51,282 nucleotides of DNA from an uncultured Anaerococcus sp. (GTDB lineage Bacteria; Bacillota; Clostridia; Tissierellales; Peptoniphilaceae), in the NCBI RefSeq assembly GCF_943912825.1, contig NZ_CALTUX010000013.1:1-51282 (forward strand). The letters are read 5' to 3'. Shown one piece after another: positions 7,495-16,333 of this stretch. Every line of letters starts with the position of its first letter. Position 1 is the stretch's first letter. Under the pieces are notes generated by a model. The model ran no database searches. It saw only the letters and a program-made list of their open reading frames with translations, and was not told the origin of the DNA. The position numbers and the translations under genes are program-made.

Positions 7495-8429
7495 ATGTTG
7501 AGTAATTTTTTTAAAAAAATACCAGCGGCTACAATAATTGTCCCACTATTTATTGGGGCCCTTATAAATAGCCTTCTGCCAAATATTTTTAACATAGGAC
7601 CCATGACTAAGGCCATTGCAAGTCCTGATGGGCTCAATGCAATTATAGATATAACCCTCCTTGCTGTTGGTAGCCAGCTTACCTTAGCCAGATTAAAAAA
7701 AGCCCTACACAGGGGTTTAGTTTGCTTTTGTCTAAGTGGCTTACAGCGATTGTCCTAGGCCTTATATTTTTCAAGGCCTTTGGAAGAGAGGGTATCTTTG
7801 GCATATCGGCCCTTGCCTTCATCGCCGCAATTTCAAACCAAAATAACTCCATCTTTATAGGTATAAGCGGAGATTGTGGGGATGAGTATGACATAGCAAG
7901 CGCAGCCATAACAGCTATTATTTCTGTGCCGATTTTTACTTATTTCACTCTGTCAATGCTGGGGGTTGCAGATATAACACCTACGTCCATCCTGGATTTA
8001 GCCATGCCAATTCTTTTAGGCATCCTTCTTGGAAATATTGACCAGGGCTTTTGTGAATTTCTTGCAGGAACACAAAAGTATATCATGCCCTTTTTGGGTT
8101 TTGCCATTGGTTGTGGTATTAATCTTGGAACCATCATAAGGGGAGGAGTAGGTGGCTTTATCTTAAGCCTTCTAACAATTGGAGCAGCCTTTGTAATTAG
8201 CCTACCCCTTGATATTTTCATAAATAAAAGACCAGGCTGGGCGGCTATCTCAATTTATACAGCAGCTGGCAACTCGGTGATAGTGCCAAGCTTAGTGGCA
8301 GATTTAGATCCGACTTGGAAGAGCCTAGCTCCTCTTGCTAGTGCCCAACTAGGAACTGTAGTAATCCTTACATCAATATTAGTGCCAATAGTTGCTGGCC
8401 TTTGGAATAAATATTATAAAAAATCCTAA
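7495..8429 (+). pseudogene. Frameshifted second KdgT-family permease
   Basis: Two reading frames together make one KdgT-like protein. 7495-7758 encodes the N-terminal 72 or so residues (MLSNFFKKIPAATIIVP to LKKALHRG) before running out of frame. The frame that includes 7722-8429 encodes the rest (LLLSKWLTAIVLG to the C terminus, with ISNQNNSIFIGI and TAAGNSVIVPSLVADLDPTW). Restoring one missing base in the GGGGTTT run at 7712-7718 would give a 311-residue protein, close to the 308 residues of its paralogue at 6032. The change is either a real inactivating deletion or an assembly error. The ribosome site TAGGAGAAAAT before 7495 is intact and the downstream frame has not decayed, so the lesion is recent if real. 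Confidence 0.85.
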
Positions 8430-8603
8430 GCTCTATATAATATATATAGAAAGAAATATTAATAAGAAAATTATAATAGACCTTGAAATATATGATTATC
8501 CTAGTAAACTTAATGCTAGGCTTGAAGAAAAGCTTGTAATTTAAATAGATTTTATAAATGCTGGTTAATATATCTAAATTTATGAAAAATCTTAAGAAAT
8601 AAC

Positions 8604-8632
8604 TTGCAAAGCAAGACTTAAAGCCGTATTAT
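8604..8632 (+). promoter_or_regulatory. Promoter of the ribosomal protein operon
   Basis: TTGCAA (8604-8609) and TATTAT (8627-8632) are separated by exactly 17 bases. Transcription would start near 8640, giving a leader of about 140 bases before rpsJ. Confidence 0.65.
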
Positions 8633-8639
8633 ATAAGGG

Positions 8640-8779
8640 TGCTTAGAAGTTAGATGTTGCTTATGTTTTAAGGCCAAAGACATAAGGGAACTCTAATCGA
8701 GCAAGCTTGGGAAGAATCCCAAGTGATTTCCAAATTATTATCAAACGCCCGGACGGGCGTGAAAGAAAGAGAGAGGAAA
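8640..8779 (+). promoter_or_regulatory. Folded leader RNA of the S10 operon
   Basis: Three hairpins can be drawn. TTAGA (8650-8654)/TCTAA (8692-8696) encloses CTTATGT (8660-8666)/ACATAAG (8680-8686). CTTGGG (8706-8711) pairs with CCCAAG (8718-8723). ACGCCC (8745-8750) pairs with GGGCGT (8755-8760), 20 bases before the rpsJ start. S10 operons of Gammaproteobacteria and Bacilli are controlled by L4 binding to such leaders, so L4 feedback is plausible here. The structures are seen; the ligand is inferred. Confidence 0.6.
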
Positions 8780-9091
8780 ATGGCTAATCAACAAAAGATA
8801 AGAATCAGACTTAGAGCTTACGATCACGAAGTTATCGATAGCTCAGCAGAGAAAATCGTAGAAGCGGTTAAAAGAAGCGGAGCAGAAGTAAGTGGACCAA
8901 TTCCATTACCAACAGAAATCGAAAGAATTACAATTCTTAGAGCTGTCCACAAGTACAAAGATTCCAGAGAACAGTTTGAACAAAGAACACACAAGAGATT
9001 AATCGACATCATAGGCCCTAATGCAAAGACATTAGACGCACTAAAGAAGTTAAATCTTCCAGCTGGTGTTGATATCGAAATTAAACTATAA
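8780..9091 (+). CDS. 30S ribosomal protein S10
   Basis: This is the first gene of the ribosomal operon. The start at 8780 (MANQQKIRIRLRAYDHE) gives 103 residues, the usual S10 length, and follows GAGAGG; the open frame extends upstream but into the leader hairpins. The conserved PLPTEIERITILR and EQRTHKRLIDI segments are present. S10 sits in the 30S head and also partners NusB in antitermination. A 79-base gap follows before rplC, longer than any other gap up to rpsC. Confidence 0.97.
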   Translation: MANQQKIRIRLRAYDHEVIDSSAEKIVEAVKRSGAEVSGPIPLPTEIERITILRAVHKYKDSREQFEQRTHKRLIDIIGPNAKTLDALKKLNLPAGVDIEIKL

Positions 9092-9170
9092 CTGTAATTA
9101 GGATGATTGAGAATAGGGGTTAATAAGAATTAACTAGATTGATCAATCCGCTGTAATTAAGGAGGTACTC

Positions 9171-9806
9171 ATGAAGAGTATATTTACAACAAAAGTAGGC
9201 ATGACTCAAGTAATCGATGCTGACGGAGTTATCACTCCTGTTACTGTTCTAAAAGCAGAGGAAAATGCCGTTGTCCAAGTTAAGACAATCGAAAATGACG
9301 GTTACAATGCTATCCAAGTAGGAACAGTTGACAAAAAAGAAAAGAATGTCAAAAAACCTATCAGAGGTCACTATGACAAAGCTGGCGTATCTTACAAAAG
9401 ATACCTTAAAGAAATTAGACTAGGCGATGAAGCTACAGAACTAAAAGCTGGTGATAAAATCACAGTTGATATCTTTGAAGAAGGCGAACTAGTTGATATA
9501 GTTGCTATATCAAAAGGTAAGGGAACTCAAGGTGCTATCAAAAGATGGAACTACGGAAGAGGACCTGAAAGACATGGTTCAAAATCTCACAGAGTAGCAG
9601 GTGCTAGAGCAGCAGGTTCTGACCCAGCTAGAGTGTTCAAAGGTAGAAAAGGTTCAGGAAAAATGGGACATGACCGTGTTACTATCCAAAATGTTAAGCT
9701 TGTAAAAGTTAACGCTGAAGATAGCTACATCTTAGTAAAAGGTGGCGTTCCAGGACCTAAAGGCGGCCTTGTAGAAGTAAAAAGCGCTATTAAAAGCCTA
9801 GACTAA
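9171..9806 (+). CDS. 50S ribosomal protein L3
   Basis: L3 of 211 residues, full length. It starts MKSIFTTKVGMTQ, with the loop that reaches the peptidyl transferase centre in KGTQGAIKRWNYGRGPERHGS and the following GSDPARVFKGRKGSGKMG. It is an early assembly protein of the 50S subunit. A strong GGAGG site precedes the ATG, and rplD follows after 10 bases. Confidence 0.97.
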   Translation: MKSIFTTKVGMTQVIDADGVITPVTVLKAEENAVVQVKTIENDGYNAIQVGTVDKKEKNVKKPIRGHYDKAGVSYKRYLKEIRLGDEATELKAGDKITVDIFEEGELVDIVAISKGKGTQGAIKRWNYGRGPERHGSKSHRVAGARAAGSDPARVFKGRKGSGKMGHDRVTIQNVKLVKVNAEDSYILVKGGVPGPKGGLVEVKSAIKSLD

Positions 9807-9816
9807 GGAGGAGAAA

Positions 9817-10440
9817 ATGCCTAAAGTAGATATTTTAAATATAAAAGGAGAAAATGTTGGTTCTCTAGAGCTAAACGAAACTCTATTTGCTACAGAAATA
9901 AGCGAACACGCTGTATATGAAGTAGTTAAAAACCAACTTGCAAATAAAAGACAAGGTACTCAATCTGCTAAGACACGTGCTGAAGTACGTGGTGGTGGTA
10001 GAAAACCATTCAGACAAAAGGGAACTGGACGTGCTCGTCAAGGTTCTATAAGAGCACCACACTTTACAGGCGGTGGCGTAGTATTTGCACCAAAGCCAAG
10101 AGACTACAGCTACAAATTAGCAAAGAAATTAAGAAGAAAAGCACTTTACTCAGTACTTACATCTAAACTTGAGAACAATGAACTAGTAGTAGTTGATAGC
10201 CTTGCCCTAGAAAATTCTAAGACAAAAGAAGCAAAGGCTGCACTAAGTGCCCTAAATGCTGAAAAGAAAGCATACGTTGTAACAGCAGAAAGAGATGACC
10301 TAGTATATAGATCATTTAGAAACCTTGCTGGCGTAGACGTAGCTGAGGCAAGACTAATAAATGTTTATGATTTAGTAAGACACGACAAGTTAGTAATTAC
10401 AAAAGATGCAATTGCTAAACTTGAGGAGGTATTTATCTAA
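9817..10440 (+). CDS. 50S ribosomal protein L4
   Basis: L4 of 207 residues. The long loop that lines the peptide exit tunnel is seen as VRGGGRKPFRQKGTGRARQG followed by SIRAPHFTGGGVVFAPKPRDYSY. L4 is the likely feedback regulator of this operon, by analogy with other bacteria. The stop codon shares its last A with the ATG of rplW, so translation of the two is coupled. Confidence 0.97.
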   Translation: MPKVDILNIKGENVGSLELNETLFATEISEHAVYEVVKNQLANKRQGTQSAKTRAEVRGGGRKPFRQKGTGRARQGSIRAPHFTGGGVVFAPKPRDYSYKLAKKLRRKALYSVLTSKLENNELVVVDSLALENSKTKEAKAALSALNAEKKAYVVTAERDDLVYRSFRNLAGVDVAEARLINVYDLVRHDKLVITKDAIAKLEEVFI

Positions 10441-10733
10441 TGAAAGCACCTTACCAAATAATCAAAAGACCAATTATTACAGAAAAAAGCATGGAAATGC
10501 TTGATGAAAACAAATACACATTTGAAGTAGACAAAAATGCAAACAAGCCACAAATCAAAGAAGCAGTAGAAGCAATCTTTGAAGGCGTAAAAGTAAAATC
10601 AGTTAGAACCATGAACTATACAGGTAAAAAAGTAAGAACAAGATATGGTTATGGTAAAAGAAGTGACTGGAAAAAAGCTATCGTTGAACTAACAGAAGAT
10701 AGCCAAGCAATTGAATACTTCGACGGACTATAA
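10440..10733 (+). CDS. 50S ribosomal protein L23
   Basis: L23 of 97 residues, starting within the rplD stop codon (TAATG). The conserved IIKRPIITEKS opening and the extended loop VRTMNYTGKKVRTRYGYGKR are present. L23 sits at the tunnel exit and is the docking site for trigger factor and the signal recognition particle. Confidence 0.97.
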   Translation: MKAPYQIIKRPIITEKSMEMLDENKYTFEVDKNANKPQIKEAVEAIFEGVKVKSVRTMNYTGKKVRTRYGYGKRSDWKKAIVELTEDSQAIEYFDGL

Positions 10734-10744
10734 GGAGGGGTTAA

Positions 10745-11578
10745 ATGGCTATTAGAAAATTAAAACCAACTTCAAACGGACATAGAAATATGTCAGTAAG
10801 TACCTTTGAAGAAGTTACTACATCAAAACCATACAAGAAACTTACAACCGACCTTAAGAGCAAGGGCGGAAGAAACAATACAGGTAGAACAACACTAAGA
10901 TTCCGTGGCGGCGGAGTAAAGAGAAGATATAGAATTATCGACTTCAAAAGAGATAAGGATAATATCCCAGCAAAAGTACAAACCATCGAATACGATCCAA
11001 ACAGAAGCGCATATATCGCACTAGTAGCTTATGCTGATGGTGAAAAAAGATATATCCTAGCTCCAAAGGGACTAAAAGTAGGCGATGTAATCGAAAGCGG
11101 TTCTGAAGCTGATATCAAACCAGGAAACGCACTAGAGCTTAAAGACATCCCAGTAGGTACAACAGTACACGCTGTAGAGCTTAGAGCAGGTACAGGTGCA
11201 ACACTTGTAAGAAGTGCAGGAACTGGTGCTCAACTTATGGCTAAAGAAGGAAACTTTGCAACACTAAGACTACCTTCAGGCGAAGTAAGAATGGTACACC
11301 TAAACTGTAAAGCAACAGTAGGAACTGTAGGAAATACAGAACACGAGCTAATCAGAGCAGGTAAGGCTGGTAAGAGCAGATACCTAGGCAGAAGACCACA
11401 CGTAAGAGGATCAGCAATGAACCCAGTAGACCATCCACACGGTGGTGGTGAAGGTAGAACACCAATCGGTAGACCAGCACCAATGACACCATGGGGCAAA
11501 AAAGCAATCGGTGTTAAAACAAGAAATGCTAAAAAACAATCTTCTGCATACATCGTAAGAAGAAGAAACGAAAAATAG
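10745..11578 (+). CDS. 50S ribosomal protein L2
   Basis: L2 of 277 residues, full length. The universally conserved C-terminal segment GSAMNPVDHPHGGGEGR is intact, including the histidine linked to peptidyl transfer. It is needed for subunit joining and tRNA binding. The start follows AAGGAGGGGTTAA, and rpsS follows after 9 bases. Confidence 0.97.
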   Translation: MAIRKLKPTSNGHRNMSVSTFEEVTTSKPYKKLTTDLKSKGGRNNTGRTTLRFRGGGVKRRYRIIDFKRDKDNIPAKVQTIEYDPNRSAYIALVAYADGEKRYILAPKGLKVGDVIESGSEADIKPGNALELKDIPVGTTVHAVELRAGTGATLVRSAGTGAQLMAKEGNFATLRLPSGEVRMVHLNCKATVGTVGNTEHELIRAGKAGKSRYLGRRPHVRGSAMNPVDHPHGGGEGRTPIGRPAPMTPWGKKAIGVKTRNAKKQSSAYIVRRRNEK

Positions 11579-11587
11579 GGGGATATA

Positions 11588-11875
11588 ATGGCTAGATCAC
11601 TTAAAAAAGGACCATTTGTCGATGATCATTTAATGAAGAAAATCGAAGCTTTAAATGAAAAAAATGAAAAGAAAGTTGTAAGAACATGGTCAAGACGTTC
11701 TACAATATTCCCTGAATTTGTAGAACACACAATCGCAGTACATGACGGAAGAAAACACGTTCCAATCTATATCACAGAAGATATGGTAGGTCATAAACTA
11801 GGCGAATTTGTACCAACAAGAACATTCAGAGGCCACGCTAAAAAGGCAACTGAAATGAAAAGCAAAATGAGGTAG
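11588..11875 (+). CDS. 30S ribosomal protein S19
   Basis: S19 of 95 residues, starting MARSLKKGPFVDDHLMKK, with the conserved RSTIFPEFVEHTIAVHDGRK and KLGEFVPTRTFRGH motifs. It lies in the 30S head next to S13. It is 9 bases from both neighbours. Confidence 0.97.
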   Translation: MARSLKKGPFVDDHLMKKIEALNEKNEKKVVRTWSRRSTIFPEFVEHTIAVHDGRKHVPIYITEDMVGHKLGEFVPTRTFRGHAKKATEMKSKMR

Positions 11876-11884
11876 GAGAAACTA

Positions 11885-12226
11885 ATGAAAGTAAGAGCAA
11901 TAGCTAAATATCAAAGGATATCTCCTCTTAAAGTTAACTATATAGCAAGAGAAATCAGAGGCAAACAAGTTGATGAAGCACTAAATATCCTTAGATTTAC
12001 AAACAAAAAAGGTGCTAGACTACTTGAAGATGTACTAAAAAGTGCAATTGCCAACGCTGAAAACAACAACGGACTTGATAGAGAAAATCTAATAGTTGAA
12101 AAAGCATACGCAAATGATGCACCAACTATGAAAAGATACAGACCTAAAGCAAAGGGTGCTGCATACCCTATATTAAAAAGATCAAGTCATATCGGCGTAG
12201 TGTTAGCGGATATAGAGGAAAGGTAG
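11885..12226 (+). CDS. 50S ribosomal protein L22
   Basis: L22 of 113 residues. The long beta-hairpin that lines the exit tunnel is seen around PTMKRYRPKAKGAAYPI. Mutations in this hairpin cause macrolide resistance in other species; no deletion is apparent here. An AGGAGAAACTA ribosome site precedes the ATG. Confidence 0.96.
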   Translation: MKVRAIAKYQRISPLKVNYIAREIRGKQVDEALNILRFTNKKGARLLEDVLKSAIANAENNNGLDRENLIVEKAYANDAPTMKRYRPKAKGAAYPILKRSSHIGVVLADIEER

Positions 12227-12233
12227 GATTAAT

Positions 12234-12971
12234 ATGGGACAAAAAGTAAACCCTAAAGGATATAGAGTAGGCGTAATCAAAGATTGGGATTCAAAATGGT
12301 TTGCTGACAAAAAAGATTTCTCAGACCTTCTAGTAGAAGACTACAAAATTAGAGAATTCATCAAAAAGGCAGCATACGAAGCAGGAATCGCAGATATCGA
12401 AATCGAAAGAGCAGTAAACAATCTTAAGGTTACAATCTTTACAGGAAAACCAGGAATGGTAATCGGTAGAGGTGGAGCTGGAGTAGAAGAACTAAAAGCA
12501 AAATTAGAAAAAATAGCTCCTGGTAAAAGAATCATCATCAATGTTGAAGAAATTAAATACCAAGACCTATCTGCTCAACTAGTTGCTGAAAATATCGCTC
12601 AACAATTAGAAAACAGAGTTGCATTTAGACGTGCAATGAAACAAGTAATCGGTAGAACAATGAGAGCTGGCGCAAAAGGAATCAAGACAATGGTTTCAGG
12701 AAGAGTTGGCGGTGCTGATATGGCAAGAAGTGAAGGATACTCAGAAGGTACAATTCCACTTCAAACATTAAGAGCAAACATAGACTACGGATTTGCTGAA
12801 GCAGATACAGAATATGGTAAGATTGGTTGCAAGGTTTGGATCTACAAAGGCGAAGTACTTCCAGGAGAAAAAGCTGAAAGAGAACCAAAACTAGCTGCAC
12901 CACAAAACAACAGAAGAAGAAAAAGAAATAATAGACGTCCAAACAAAGCAAACGCAAAGGGACAAAATTAG
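12234..12971 (+). CDS. 30S ribosomal protein S3
   Basis: S3 of 245 residues. The KH domain is marked by VIGRGGAGVEELKAKLEK (about 77-94). The C-terminal domain includes GRTMRAGAKGIKTMVSGR and ends in a basic tail rich in arginine and asparagine, slightly longer than in Bacillus. It forms part of the mRNA entry site and its helicase activity. Confidence 0.97.
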   Translation: MGQKVNPKGYRVGVIKDWDSKWFADKKDFSDLLVEDYKIREFIKKAAYEAGIADIEIERAVNNLKVTIFTGKPGMVIGRGGAGVEELKAKLEKIAPGKRIIINVEEIKYQDLSAQLVAENIAQQLENRVAFRRAMKQVIGRTMRAGAKGIKTMVSGRVGGADMARSEGYSEGTIPLQTLRANIDYGFAEADTEYGKIGCKVWIYKGEVLPGEKAEREPKLAAPQNNRRRKRNNRRPNKANAKGQN

Positions 12972-12995
12972 TCTTAAAGATTAGGAGAAATTTTT

Positions 12996-13424
12996 ATGTT
13001 AATGCCTAAAAGAGTTAAATATCGTAGACAACATAGAGGCAGAATGAAAGGTAATGCTAATAGAGGAAACCAACTAGCTTATGGTGAGTATGGTTTACAA
13101 GCTCTAGAAGCAAGCTGGATGACAGCAAACCAAATCGAGGCTGCTCGTCGTGCGATGACAAGATATATAAAAAGAGGCGGAAATATTTGGATAAAAGTAT
13201 TTCCAGACAAACCAGTATCTAAAAAGCCTGCAGAGGTAAGAATGGGTTCTGGTAAAGGTGCACCAGAATATTGGGTAGCCGTTATCAAACCAGGAAAAGT
13301 ACTATTTGAGATGAGTGGTGTTAGTGAAGAAGTTGCAAGAGAAGCTATGAGACTTGCTGCACAAAAACTTCCAATAAAGACAAAATTCATCCAAAGACTT
13401 GAAGTAACAGGTACGGAGGAATAA
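12996..13424 (+). CDS. 50S ribosomal protein L16
   Basis: L16 of 142 residues, starting MLMPKRVKYRRQHRGRMKG as in most Firmicutes, with the central GGNIWIKVFPDKPVSKKPAE and MGSGKGAPEYWVAVIKPG motifs near the A-site tRNA. The ATG follows TTAGGAGAAATTTTT. rpmC begins 2 bases after the stop. Confidence 0.97.
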   Translation: MLMPKRVKYRRQHRGRMKGNANRGNQLAYGEYGLQALEASWMTANQIEAARRAMTRYIKRGGNIWIKVFPDKPVSKKPAEVRMGSGKGAPEYWVAVIKPGKVLFEMSGVSEEVAREAMRLAAQKLPIKTKFIQRLEVTGTEE

Positions 13425-13426
13425 GG

Positions 13427-13633
13427 ATGAAAGTAAAAGAAATCAGAAATTTATCAGATAGAGACCTAGATAAACAACTATTTGATTTACAAAATGAGCT
13501 TTTCAATCTTCGTTTTAGGCTTGCCACAGGTCAATTAGAAAACCCAGCAGCTATTGGAACTGTTAAGAAAGATATAGCTAGAGTAAAGACTATCCAAACA
13601 GAAAGAAAGCTACAACAGGGCAAGGAGGCTTAA
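13427..13633 (+). CDS. 50S ribosomal protein L29
   Basis: L29 of 68 residues, a two-helix protein with the family core LFDLQNELFNLRFRLATGQL and KKDIARVKTIQTER. It packs near the tunnel exit beside L23. The ATG follows GGAGGAATAAGG, a site within the end of rplP. Confidence 0.96.
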   Translation: MKVKEIRNLSDRDLDKQLFDLQNELFNLRFRLATGQLENPAAIGTVKKDIARVKTIQTERKLQQGKEA

Positions 13634-13639
13634 TCTTAA

Positions 13640-13900
13640 ATGGAAAGAAATAGAAGAAACATACGCCAAGGCGTGGTAGTTTCAGATGCAATGGATAAAA
13701 CAATAACAGTCCTTGTAGAAGATAAAATACCACACCCAGTATATAAGAAAAGAATAAACAGAAGCAAAAAATACAAAGCTCATGATGAAAATAACGAAGC
13801 TAAAGTTGGCGATAAAGTAGTAATAATGGAAACAAGAGCCCTATCTAAAACAAAAAGATGGAGACTAGTACGCATTAGCCAAGCGGCAGAAATTGTTTAA
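13640..13900 (+). CDS. 30S ribosomal protein S17
   Basis: S17 of 86 residues with the OB-fold core RQGVVVSDAMDKTITVLVED and the HPVYKKRINRSKKYKAHDE loop that contacts 16S rRNA. Translation starts 6 bases after rpmC. The AAGGAGG site lies inside the rpmC coding end. Confidence 0.96.
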   Translation: MERNRRNIRQGVVVSDAMDKTITVLVEDKIPHPVYKKRINRSKKYKAHDENNEAKVGDKVVIMETRALSKTKRWRLVRISQAAEIV

Positions 13901-13917
13901 TTGATAAGGAGATTATT

Positions 13918-14286
13918 ATGATACAACAAGAAACTCGTATGAGAGTTGCAGATAACTCCGGCGCAAGAGAACTTTTAGTAATCAAAGTTCTTGGAGGAAC
14001 CAGAAGAAGATATGCTAATATTGGTGATGTAGTAACTTGTTCAGTTAAAAGTGCAACACCCGGCGGAGCGGTAAAAAAAGGTCAAGTAGTAAAAGCAGTA
14101 ATAGTTAGAACAAAAAGAGGACTAAAAAGAGTCGACGGTTCAACAATCAACTTCGATGACAACGCTGCAGTAATCATAAAAGATGACCTAACACCAGTAG
14201 GAACAAGAATCTTTGGACCAGTAACCAGAGAACTAAGATCTGAAGGCTTTATGAGAATTATCTCACTAGCACCGGAAGTATTATAG
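13918..14286 (+). CDS. 50S ribosomal protein L14
   Basis: L14 of 122 residues, the standard length, starting MIQQETRMRVADNSGARELL. It sits at the subunit interface and bridges to 16S rRNA; it also binds the silencing factor RsfS. It is the first gene of what is the spc operon in E. coli, but no promoter or terminator separates it from rpsQ here. Confidence 0.97.
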   Translation: MIQQETRMRVADNSGARELLVIKVLGGTRRRYANIGDVVTCSVKSATPGGAVKKGQVVKAVIVRTKRGLKRVDGSTINFDDNAAVIIKDDLTPVGTRIFGPVTRELRSEGFMRIISLAPEVL

Positions 14287-14295
14287 GGGGATAAA

Positions 14296-14604
14296 ATGCA
14301 TATAAAAAAAGGCGATAAAGTCCAAATAATATCAGGTGAATATAAAGGACATGTTGGAGAAGTATTACAAGCTTTCCCAAAAGAAAATAGAGTAATAGTT
14401 GAAGGTGCAAACGTACAAGTAAAACACCAAAAACCAACCCAAATGGGTGGCGAAAGCGGAAGACTTGAAAAAAATGGTCCTATTGATGCATCAAATGTAC
14501 TTCTATATTCAGAAGAACTAAAAAAAGGTGTTCGTACAGAAATAGTTTACGAAGATGGTAAAAAAGTTCGTAAATCAAAGAAAACTGACGAAAAATTCGA
14601 CTAG
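14296..14604 (+). CDS. 50S ribosomal protein L24
   Basis: L24 of 102 residues with the KOW motif at the N terminus (KKGDKVQIISGEYKGHVGEV). It is an assembly initiator near the tunnel exit. GGGGGATAAA precedes the ATG, and rplE follows after 15 bases. Confidence 0.97.
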   Translation: MHIKKGDKVQIISGEYKGHVGEVLQAFPKENRVIVEGANVQVKHQKPTQMGGESGRLEKNGPIDASNVLLYSEELKKGVRTEIVYEDGKKVRKSKKTDEKFD

Positions 14605-14619
14605 TTGATAGGAGAAATT

Positions 14620-15162
14620 ATGACAAGCAGACTTAAAGAAAAATATCAAAACGAAGTTGTTGGTAAGTTAATAGAAAAATTTGGTTACCAGAACGTAATG
14701 GAAGTTCCAAAGTTAACAAAGATTGTTATAAACTGCGGACTTGGAGAAGCAAAAGATAACCAAAACTTATTAAACTCAGCTAAACATGAGCTTAGCCTAA
14801 TAACTGGTCAACAACCAATAGAAATAAAAGCTAAAAAATCAGTAGCAAACTTCAAACTAAGAGAAGGTCAAGCAATTGGTACAAAAGTAACCCTAAGAAG
14901 AGAAAAAATGTATGACTTCCTAGACAAGTTAATCTCAATTTCACTACCAAGGGTAAGAGACTTTAGAGGAATAAATCCAAACTCATTTGATGGAAGAGGA
15001 AACTATTCACTAGGTATCAAAGAGCAACTAATCTTCCCAGAAATCAAATACGATGATGTAGACTTCCTACACGGAATGGACATCTCAATCGTAACAACAG
15101 CTAAGACTGATGAAGAAGCAAAAGCATTCTTAGAATTAATGGGAATGCCTTTTAAGAAATAG
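14620..15162 (+). CDS. 50S ribosomal protein L5
   Basis: The start at 14620 (MTSRLKEKYQNEVV) follows TAGGAGAAATT. The frame is open upstream only through a TTG at 14605, directly after the rplX stop. The 180-residue product has the 5S rRNA-binding region around KIVINCGLGEAKDN and the P-site loop in PRVRDFRGINPNSFDGRGNY. It is part of the central protuberance. Confidence 0.97.
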   Translation: MTSRLKEKYQNEVVGKLIEKFGYQNVMEVPKLTKIVINCGLGEAKDNQNLLNSAKHELSLITGQQPIEIKAKKSVANFKLREGQAIGTKVTLRREKMYDFLDKLISISLPRVRDFRGINPNSFDGRGNYSLGIKEQLIFPEIKYDDVDFLHGMDISIVTTAKTDEEAKAFLELMGMPFKK

Positions 15163-15173
15163 AAGGAGCAAAA

Positions 15174-15359
15174 ATGGCTAAGAAGTCACTAAGAGCTAAA
15201 CAACAAAGAAAACAAAAATTCTCAACAAGAGAATACACAAGATGTAAACTTTGTGGAAGACCACACGGCTACTTAAGAAAATATGGAATCTGCCGTATTT
15301 GCTTTAGAGAACTTGCAAATAATGGACAAATTCCAGGAGTAAGAAAAGCAAGCTGGTAA
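15174..15359 (+). CDS. 30S ribosomal protein S14, zinc-binding (type Z)
   Basis: This 61-residue S14 keeps all four zinc ligands, C24, C27, C40 and C43, in CKLCGRPHGYLRKYGICRIC. This is the short zinc-dependent form typical of Firmicutes. A longer zinc-free paralogue elsewhere in the genome cannot be ruled out. The start follows GAAGGAGCAAAA. Confidence 0.97.
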   Translation: MAKKSLRAKQQRKQKFSTREYTRCKLCGRPHGYLRKYGICRICFRELANNGQIPGVRKASW

Positions 15360-15378
15360 TTAAGGGGGAAAGATAATT

Positions 15379-15774
15379 ATGATGACAGATCCAATAGCGG
15401 ATATGCTAACAAGAATCAGAAATGGTAATAAAGCAAACCATAAACAGGTTTCACTACCATCTTCTAATGAGAAAAAAGCTATTGCCCAAATACTTCTTGA
15501 TGAAGGCTTTATAACAGGGTTTAACGTAGAAGAAGACGGCAAACAAGGTATTCTTACAATAGATTTAAAATATACAGAAAATGGCGAAAGAGTAATCTCA
15601 GGCTTAAGAAGAATTTCTAAACCAGGCCTAAGAGTTTACGTAAAAGCAAACGAAGTTCCAAAAGTACTTGACGGACTAGGAACAGCAATTATTTCGACAT
15701 CAAAAGGACTTTTAACAGACCGCGCTGCAAGAAGCGAAAACGTAGGCGGCGAAGTTATTTGTTACGTATGGTAA
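15379..15774 (+). CDS. 30S ribosomal protein S8
   Basis: S8 of 131 residues, starting MMTDPIADMLTRIRNGNKA; the second ATG at 15382 would also fit. The conserved C-terminal GLGTAIISTSKGLLTDRAAR rRNA-binding segment is intact. In E. coli S8 is the feedback repressor of the spc operon by binding near rplE; no obvious S8-like site was found here. Confidence 0.97.
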   Translation: MMTDPIADMLTRIRNGNKANHKQVSLPSSNEKKAIAQILLDEGFITGFNVEEDGKQGILTIDLKYTENGERVISGLRRISKPGLRVYVKANEVPKVLDGLGTAIISTSKGLLTDRAARSENVGGEVICYVW

Positions 15775-15784
15775 GGAGTAATAT

Positions 15785-16324
15785 ATGTCAAGAATAGGTA
15801 AACAACCAATACACATACCTTCTGGAGTAACAGTAGAAATAAATGGAAGAAATGTAAAAGTAAAAGGCCCAAAAGGCGAAGATTCTCTAACAGTATCTGA
15901 AAGAGTAACACTAGTCCAAGAAGGCGAAGAAATCCTAGTACAAATTCCAGAAAACTACACAAAAGAAGAAAACATCGACCACGGTCTATATAGATCACTA
16001 CTAAACAACATAGTAGTAGGTGTATCAGAAGGTTATTCAAAAACACTTCAAATCGAAGGTACAGGATATAGAGCAAATAAACAAGGTAAAAACCTAGTAA
16101 TGAATCTAGGCTACTCACACCAAGTAACAATGGCAGATCCTGAAGGAATCGAAGTAGAAGTACCAAATGATAGAACTATAATTGTAAAAGGATTCAACAA
16201 ACAATTAGTAGGTCAACATGCTGCAAACATCAGAGCAAAAAGAAAACCAGAACCATACAAAGGCAAGGGAATCAGATACACTGATGAGCATGTAAGACGT
16301 AAAGTCGGTAAAACAGGTAAGTAG
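15785..16324 (+). CDS. 50S ribosomal protein L6
   Basis: L6 of 179 residues with two repeated domains and the C-terminal signature PEPYKGKGIRYTDEHVRRK. It lies near the factor-binding site for EF-G. The start is 10 bases after rpsH with a TAAGGAGTAATAT site. Confidence 0.97.
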   Translation: MSRIGKQPIHIPSGVTVEINGRNVKVKGPKGEDSLTVSERVTLVQEGEEILVQIPENYTKEENIDHGLYRSLLNNIVVGVSEGYSKTLQIEGTGYRANKQGKNLVMNLGYSHQVTMADPEGIEVEVPNDRTIIVKGFNKQLVGQHAANIRAKRKPEPYKGKGIRYTDEHVRRKVGKTGK

Positions 16325-16333
16325 GAGAAAATA

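Noticed and set aside
8452..8545. A start-less run of codons (about 29, containing IIIDLEIYDYPSKLNARLEE) after the frameshifted permease
   Set aside because: No start codon or ribosome site and no recognisable family; could be a gene fragment but cannot be supported.
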